NCBI GenBank assembly: GCA_037447235.1
Contig: JBBIHC010000026.1
Coordinates: 1 to 7,782, forward strand
DNA from: JAVZJR01 sp037447235
Lineage (GTDB): Archaea > Micrarchaeota > Micrarchaeia > Anstonellales > Bilamarchaeaceae
Reading direction: 5' to 3'
DNA length: 7,782 nucleotides
Made by a program: the position numbers and the translations under genes. Below are positions 3,397 through 7,782 of the stretch, piece after piece. A model generated the notes under the pieces. The model was not told the origin of the DNA and searched no databases. It saw nothing but the letters and a program-made list of their open reading frames with translations. Numbering within the stretch: the stretch's first letter is position 1; each line of letters opens with the position of its first letter.

Positions 3397-6068
3397 AAAT
3401 TCTTGAAGCTGTTTGGCAACGGATGTTTCCCCAGCCGAAAAAAAGAAGGCATATGACAAGGATAGAGAGGTACATGCGGCTGGCAGGCAACGTCATAGAG
3501 GTCTCGGAAATGAAAACCGAGGACCTGATGAAGAAACTGAACACCACTTTGCTCGGCCTTACCACAAGGGAAGCAAGGGCGAGACTGAAGACATACGGGG
3601 AAAACAGGCCTGTGAAGGTGGCGAAGAAAAGCTGGCTTGACCGCCTGGCAGAAGCCTACGGCAATCCGCTCAATCTTCTTATGACGCTGCTTGCGCTTGT
3701 TTCCTATTTGACGGAAGACCTGACTGCGGCGGCAATAATAATGTTCATGGTTGCTGTTGCCGTGCTCCTTCGTTTCATACAGGAAACAAGGGCTGACGAG
3801 GCTGCGGAAAGGCTTAAGGCGATGGTCAGAACCACCGCAACCGTGATGAGAAATGGCCAGAAGCAGGAGATCCCCATATCGCAAATAATCCCCGGCGACA
3901 TCATTTACCTTTCGGCGGGGGACCTCGTGCCGGCAGATGTCCGCCTGATGGAATCGAAGGACCTTTTCGTGAACCAGTGCACGCTGACGGGAGAGGCCCT
4001 GGCTGTGGAAAAGCACGCGGCAGTGCTGGAGAAAAAGGGGGTGCGCAGCCCGTTTGAACTGCAGAACATGTGCTTCATGGGCACCACGATTGAGAGCGGC
4101 AGGGCAGTCGCAATAGCGGTGGCAACCGGCGAGCACACTTATTTCGGCGCGATAGCAGAAAGCGTCCAGCAGACCCCGGTAAAGACGGATTTTGACAGGG
4201 GAATAGAAGGATTTACATCGCTGATGATAAAGTTCATGCTGGTGATGGTGCCCGTGATATTTTTCGTCAACGCGCTGACGAAAAACGACTTCGGGCAGGC
4301 ATTCCTTTTCGCGATAGCGATAGCGGTCGGCCTCACTCCTGAAATGCTTCCGATGATAGTAACGGTGAACCTTGCAAACGGTGCAAAAACGATGGCCGAG
4401 CGCAAGGTAATCGTCAAGAAGCTTAACTCCATCCAGAATTTCGGCGCGATGGATGTTTTGTGCACTGACAAAACCGGCACGCTCACACAGGGAAGAGTAG
4501 TGCTTGAGCGGCACATAGATGTCGAAGGGGACGAAAACGACGAGGTGCTTCTTTACGCATTCCTCAACAGCTACCACCAGACCGGGCTCAAGAACATGAT
4601 GGACATCTCGGTGATAGAGCACGGAAAAAGCGACAACCTTGAGCCGCTCATGAAGGATTACACGAAGGTTGACGAGGTTCCGTGGGATTTCAAAAGAAAA
4701 AGGATGTCTGTTGTCGTGAACCATAAGAACGAGAAGCAACTGCTCATATGCAAGGGTTCTGTGGAAGATGTGCTGGGCATAGCAAAATTCATCGAGTATA
4801 AGGGCGAGAGAAAGAAGCCGGACAAAAAGAAGATTGGGCAGATGCGCTCCCTTGTCCGCTCGCTTTGCGAGGATGCATTTCGCGTCATAGCGATTGCCTA
4901 CAAGGAAGTGCCTTTGGAGCAGAAGGTCTATTCAACAGCGGACGAAAAAGACCTTGTCCTGATTGGTTTTGTGGCTTTTCTTGACCCCCCAAAGGAAAGC
5001 GCCCGGGAAGCGGTTGCGACACTGAAGAACAGCGGCGTTGAGGTCAAGATACTCACGGGCGACAACGAGCTTGTCTCAAACAGGATTGCAGGACAGATAG
5101 GCATGGAAGTGAAGGGAATTCTGGTTGGAAGCGATATAGATAAGATGGATGATGAAACTTTGAGGAAGGTCGTTGAAGAAAAGACGATATTCGCCAAGCT
5201 TTCGCCTTTGCACAAGGAAAGGATAATAAAGGCATTGCAGAAAAACGGCCATGTCGTTGGCTATCTGGGAGACGGGATAAACGATGCACCTGCGCTCAAG
5301 GCAGCCGACATCGGCATCTCAGTTGACAACGCGGTTGACATAGCAAAGGAATCTTCTGATATCATACTTCTTGAAAAGAACCTGCTTGTGCTGGAAGACG
5401 GGATAGTTGAGGGAAGGAGGACCTTTGGCAACATCGTGAAATACACAAGAATGGCTGCTAGCTCAAACTTCGGAAACATGTTTTCCGTTCTCGGCGCCTC
5501 CGTGCTTCTTCCTTTCCTGCCGATGGCGCCGCTGCAGATACTGATAAACAGCCTGCTCTACGACATGTCGCAGACTGCCATACCGACCGACAGTGTTGAC
5601 AAAGAATGGCTGGTTAAACCGAGAAAATGGAACATTGAGGGCATAAAGAACTTCATCATATTCATAGGCCCGGTAAGCTCTATTTTTGACTATGCCACCT
5701 ATGCTGCAATGTGGTTCGTGTTCGGCGCGAACAGCATTGACAAGGCGGCTCTTTTCCACACCGGCTGGTTCGTGGAGTCGCTTGTAACGCAAAGCATCAT
5801 AATACACGTCATACGAACAAACAAGATACCGTTCATAGAAAGCAGGGCGTCAATCCAGCTGATTCTTGCCTCATTGGCGGTTTCACTTATAGGCATCGGC
5901 CTTGTGCTGTCTCCTTTTGCGGCAGCGCTCGGCTTTGTTGAGCTGCCGCCGCTTTACTGGGTTTTCCTTGCAGGGACTGTTATTTGCTACATTGTGCTGA
6001 CGCAGATTGTCAAGATCTGGTATGTGGCAAACTTTGAGAAAGAAGGCGCAAACAGCAAGACAAACTAA
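3393..6068 (+). CDS. mgtA: Type IIIB P-type ATPase, magnesium importer MgtA/MgtB
   Basis: Encodes 891 residues from TTG 3393, close to the roughly 900 of E. coli MgtA. It is an inner-membrane pump that imports Mg2+ at the cost of ATP. Motifs in order: actuator loop T199-G-E-A202; membrane helix 4 motif T315-P-E-M318 within VGLTPEMLPMIVT; phosphorylation site D359-K-T-G-T; ATP-site lysine in C-K454-G-S; D531-P-P-K; T555-G-D557; hinge G626-D-G-I-N-D631. Two helices precede the actuator domain (about 63-105), two surround TPEM, and six follow residue 690. The segments ASSNFGNMFSVLGAS and FVESLVTQSIIIHVIRT are typical of this family rather than Ca or heavy-metal pumps. Alternative starts are the in-frame ATGs at 3423 and 3453; I prefer the TTG because it has GGTGA in place. 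The open frame further upstream, from 3084, is a shadow of the Nudix-like gene. The actuator motif ends in Ala instead of the usual Ser. Confidence 0.95.
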   Translation: MKILEAVWQRMFPQPKKRRHMTRIERYMRLAGNVIEVSEMKTEDLMKKLNTTLLGLTTREARARLKTYGENRPVKVAKKSWLDRLAEAYGNPLNLLMTLLALVSYLTEDLTAAAIIMFMVAVAVLLRFIQETRADEAAERLKAMVRTTATVMRNGQKQEIPISQIIPGDIIYLSAGDLVPADVRLMESKDLFVNQCTLTGEALAVEKHAAVLEKKGVRSPFELQNMCFMGTTIESGRAVAIAVATGEHTYFGAIAESVQQTPVKTDFDRGIEGFTSLMIKFMLVMVPVIFFVNALTKNDFGQAFLFAIAIAVGLTPEMLPMIVTVNLANGAKTMAERKVIVKKLNSIQNFGAMDVLCTDKTGTLTQGRVVLERHIDVEGDENDEVLLYAFLNSYHQTGLKNMMDISVIEHGKSDNLEPLMKDYTKVDEVPWDFKRKRMSVVVNHKNEKQLLICKGSVEDVLGIAKFIEYKGERKKPDKKKIGQMRSLVRSLCEDAFRVIAIAYKEVPLEQKVYSTADEKDLVLIGFVAFLDPPKESAREAVATLKNSGVEVKILTGDNELVSNRIAGQIGMEVKGILVGSDIDKMDDETLRKVVEEKTIFAKLSPLHKERIIKALQKNGHVVGYLGDGINDAPALKAADIGISVDNAVDIAKESSDIILLEKNLLVLEDGIVEGRRTFGNIVKYTRMAASSNFGNMFSVLGASVLLPFLPMAPLQILINSLLYDMSQTAIPTDSVDKEWLVKPRKWNIEGIKNFIIFIGPVSSIFDYATYAAMWFVFGANSIDKAALFHTGWFVESLVTQSIIIHVIRTNKIPFIESRASIQLILASLAVSLIGIGLVLSPFAAALGFVELPPLYWVFLAGTVICYIVLTQIVKIWYVANFEKEGANSKTN

Positions 6069-6100
6069 TTATGCCTGCGGTGCGTTGTTGTGTAAGGGAT

Positions 6101-6150
6101 AGGCGGATGGTGCGCAGACCGCAAAGGTCTGGCGCTATGGCGAAGAGCCT
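6101..6150. repeat. Hairpin in the convergent spacer after mgtA
   Basis: The 111-base spacer between mgtA and the convergent Yip1-like gene has a GC-rich hairpin: GCGCAGACC (6112-6120) pairs with GGTCTGGCGC (6126-6135) with one bulged G and a GCAAA loop. An outer AGGC/GCCT pairing (6101-6104/6147-6150) encloses it with an unpaired pocket on each side. On the plus strand a T-rich stretch (6171-6182) follows, so it may mark the mgtA 3' end. The pocketed shape also recalls guide-RNA hairpins, but no diagnostic box was confirmed. Confidence 0.4.
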
Positions 6151-6179
6151 GAAAGAGCAGGAATGTTGCTGTATTTGTT

Positions 6180-6929
6180 TTAGGACAAAATGCCAAGGCT
6201 CCTTAAATAGAGCCAAACAAATGCAATTATAAGAATGATAATAATAAGAAGTTCCAGTATTGGTACGCTGAGAGTTATTATCGCGGTTTTCAAAGTGTCA
6301 AGTTTATGCACGACCTTGAACGCCCGGTATCGTAGGTAGATCGCATAGATATGAACAACTGCGAACAGGATTGACATGAAGTATGAAATTATGTTGCACA
6401 CAAAACCGGCAATTGGAACCATGCCTAACACACCGAAAACAGAATGTAGGAAGGCTGCTGGTAAAAGAACGACTGAAAGCGAAAGAGCCGGAAGTACGGA
6501 TGCGTTGAAATGGGTCTTGAAATCTGCAGTGCTCTTGAGTATTTTCGCAATGACATATTCAATGCCTGCCGGTATCAGGAAAAATAGCGGGCAAAGTATG
6601 ATGGCTGCAGAGATGGATATCAATAATGCCGTTCCAAGGGTCGTTGCCGCTAATACACCGGCAACTGGTCTTGCAGATGCAAGCAACAAAAATACAATCC
6701 CTGAAACAATCAACAGGGGCATTGCTGACAGAATGTTCAATAAGAAATAGACATAGATATTTTTTATGTTTGAAACGATTGTTTCCGGCTCTTTTGAAAT
6801 CACTTCTTCTGGTGCTAAAAAGAACTGCTTCCACCTGGGAAGCTTGTCATAAGGTATTTTTGATATTACCCAGTCAACAACACCAAAATACTTTGCAATC
6901 AAATTTTCTATGTTTGTGTCCTCAGTCAT
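6180..6929 (-). CDS. Yip1-like membrane protein, downstream paralog
   Basis: Encodes 249 residues from the ATG at 6929. The N-terminal 55 residues are soluble and amphipathic (YDKLPRWKQFFLAPEEVI), followed by about five hydrophobic segments near 57-83, 93-120, 143-166, 172-198 and 215-243. The block YAIYLRYRAFKVVHKL (195-210) after the fourth helix is the kind of motif found in Yip1-domain proteins. Yip1 proteins in eukaryotes act in membrane traffic; in archaea and bacteria the role is unknown. The start codon overlaps the stop of the preceding gene as ATGA, with GGTG five bases before it inside that gene, so the two are probably translated together. The region is AT-rich (22 of 60 G or C at 6241-6300), unlike the Nudix-like gene. 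The family call rests on topology and the motif only. Confidence 0.75.
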   Translation of the reverse strand: MTEDTNIENLIAKYFGVVDWVISKIPYDKLPRWKQFFLAPEEVISKEPETIVSNIKNIYVYFLLNILSAMPLLIVSGIVFLLLASARPVAGVLAATTLGTALLISISAAIILCPLFFLIPAGIEYVIAKILKSTADFKTHFNASVLPALSLSVVLLPAAFLHSVFGVLGMVPIAGFVCNIISYFMSILFAVVHIYAIYLRYRAFKVVHKLDTLKTAIITLSVPILELLIIIILIIAFVWLYLRSLGILS

Positions 6930-7624
6930 GTTAACACCCGAAGCAATGCCAACAGCATATACAACAATATGACTATGGAAAACCCTATGCCAAAATATGC
7001 AACTATTGCAACTATTGAACGTTTTTGCGATAAGCCATAGACCTGCATGAGGGACTTATACTGGAGGTAGATCGCATACGCCCAACAAGCATAGTTTAAC
7101 GAAGAAAACAGCAAGCCTATGAGTATCGCATATAGAAGGCTGAGAGGTATGCTGAGCAGCAGGGATGCCGCACTTGAAAGAACCATTATTGATAATGCAT
7201 CGTTGTACCTTCCTTTTCCGCCAAGCAGTTTCGCCAGCACGTGCAAAATCGCCGCATTAATGAGATAGGGCAGCGGGGATAGAAGCACGCCCAGAAGCAG
7301 TATGGGGATTGAAAAAAAGAAAAACGGCACGGTTAGCCACCAAAACGCAATAAATACCAATAAGTAACCTATTGCTGCAAGAACAAAAATGTCCTTTATG
7401 TTATTGGAAAATGTCCTTTTCTCATCAGCGGCAACAGCAACATCACCCTGCGTAAAACGCTTCCATTCCTGGACAGAAGAATACTTCAAATTATCGATTA
7501 TCTTGAAACATACGGATAGGTACTGGTTGAAAAGCTGGCGCAGTGAATCTGTAAAACGCGAAACATCTGTTTTTGGCGCTTCAGCCTCTTTTGCTTCCTC
7601 TTTTGCCTTTGCCTTACTGTTCAC
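6926..7624 (-). CDS. Yip1-like membrane protein, upstream paralog
   Basis: Encodes 232 residues from a GTG at 7624. A charged N-terminus (MNSKAKAKEEAKEAEAPK) leads into a soluble helical region to about residue 73, then hydrophobic segments at 77-112, 114-134, 143-172, 173-188 and 203-231. It aligns with the downstream gene at two clear places: SNNIKDIFV versus SNIKNIYV before the first helix, and WAYAIYLQYKSLMQVYGL versus IYAIYLRYRAFKVVHKL after the fourth. This makes them paralogs from a tandem duplication. No Shine-Dalgarno precedes the GTG; an AT box 26-27 bases upstream supports a leaderless start. It is the first gene of a two-gene operon. A heteromeric complex of the two is plausible but not shown. 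Function unknown. Confidence 0.75.
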   Translation of the reverse strand: MNSKAKAKEEAKEAEAPKTDVSRFTDSLRQLFNQYLSVCFKIIDNLKYSSVQEWKRFTQGDVAVAADEKRTFSNNIKDIFVLAAIGYLLVFIAFWWLTVPFFFFSIPILLLGVLLSPLPYLINAAILHVLAKLLGGKGRYNDALSIMVLSSAASLLLSIPLSLLYAILIGLLFSSLNYACWAYAIYLQYKSLMQVYGLSQKRSIVAIVAYFGIGFSIVILLYMLLALLRVLT

Positions 7625-7645
7625 GGACTTTATTTGCGAGGTATC

Positions 7646-7655
7646 TTTTTAAAAT
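7646..7655 (-). promoter_or_regulatory. TATA-like box for the Yip1-like pair
   Basis: On the minus strand ATTTTAAAAA lies with its TTTAAA core centred 26.5 bases from the GTG at 7624, the spacing of a leaderless archaeal promoter. No other AT-rich box with suitable spacing is seen. Confidence 0.5.
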
Positions 7656-7750
7656 ATTGGCATCCGACCTCAAAACAGGCATGTGGGAATGGAAGAATGC
7701 ATTCTACGAAATCCGCTAAAAAAATCGGCTAAAAGAGCTGCAATAACGCG

Positions 7751-7769
7751 AAAAAACAAAAATAAAAAA
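7751..7769 (-). terminator. T-rich tract at the right edge
   Basis: On the minus strand this stretch is nearly all T, broken by single A or G bases, much like the tract at 214-243. It may terminate a minus-strand gene lying to the right of the window. Bases 7656-7750 hold no gene I can support. Confidence 0.3.
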
Positions 7770-7782
7770 CAGAAACCTGCCG

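Noticed and set aside
3317..3565. 83-residue N-terminal extension of the Nudix-like protein
   Set aside because: It would overlap the mgtA start region and run past the TATATA box; the extension shows no similarity to Nudix proteins.
3366..4739. 457-residue open frame antisense to mgtA
   Set aside because: It is the mirror of a strongly conserved ATPase coding region; its translation is rich in His, Arg and Cys without domain features.
7681..7782. Short plus-strand frames at the right edge: MWEWKNAFYEIR from 7681, and a Lys-rich frame from ATG 7689 open to the window end
   Set aside because: A TATA-like box lies about 30 bases upstream, but the Lys-rich tail is just the translation of an A-rich tract that looks like a minus-strand terminator. 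Sequence to the right is needed to decide.

Overview
The window comes from an archaeal chromosome. The clearest sign is a UbiA-family prenyltransferase with the motifs of digeranylgeranylglyceryl phosphate synthase, an enzyme of archaeal ether-lipid synthesis. Gene starts fit too: several have a TATA-like box about 25-28 bases upstream and no Shine-Dalgarno (leaderless type), while others use GGTGA-type ribosome sites, and GTG and TTG starts occur. Small tightly packed genes would suit a DPANN-type archaeon, but that placement is a guess.

Left part (1-2366): a gene-free stretch of about 200 bases with four hairpins; then, on the minus strand, a small four-helix membrane protein of unknown function and the UbiA enzyme. 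A short divergent promoter region separates these from a plus-strand gene for a 251-residue charged, helical protein that I do not recognise.

Middle (2353-6068): a YjbQ/UPF0047 protein on the minus strand overlaps the unknown gene tail to tail by 14 bases. Next, also on the minus strand, is a short protein with a Nudix-like but degenerate signature. Divergent from it is a full-length type IIIB P-type ATPase of the MgtA/MgtB magnesium-import family. Its start is probably a TTG that overlaps the stop of a five-codon upstream reading frame with its own ribosome site.

Right part (6069-7782): a convergent spacer with a hairpin, then two AT-rich minus-strand genes for paralogous Yip1-like membrane proteins joined by an ATGA overlap, then an edge region with a TATA-like box and an A-rich tract.

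Most of the window is housekeeping: lipid synthesis, cation transport and membrane proteins. I see no CRISPR array, insertion sequence, tRNA, rRNA, toxin-antitoxin pair or defence island. The features most worth a second look are the mgtA leader, the hairpin array at the left edge, the shared symmetric TATA elements between divergent genes, and the Nudix-like protein that lacks most of its catalytic glutamates.
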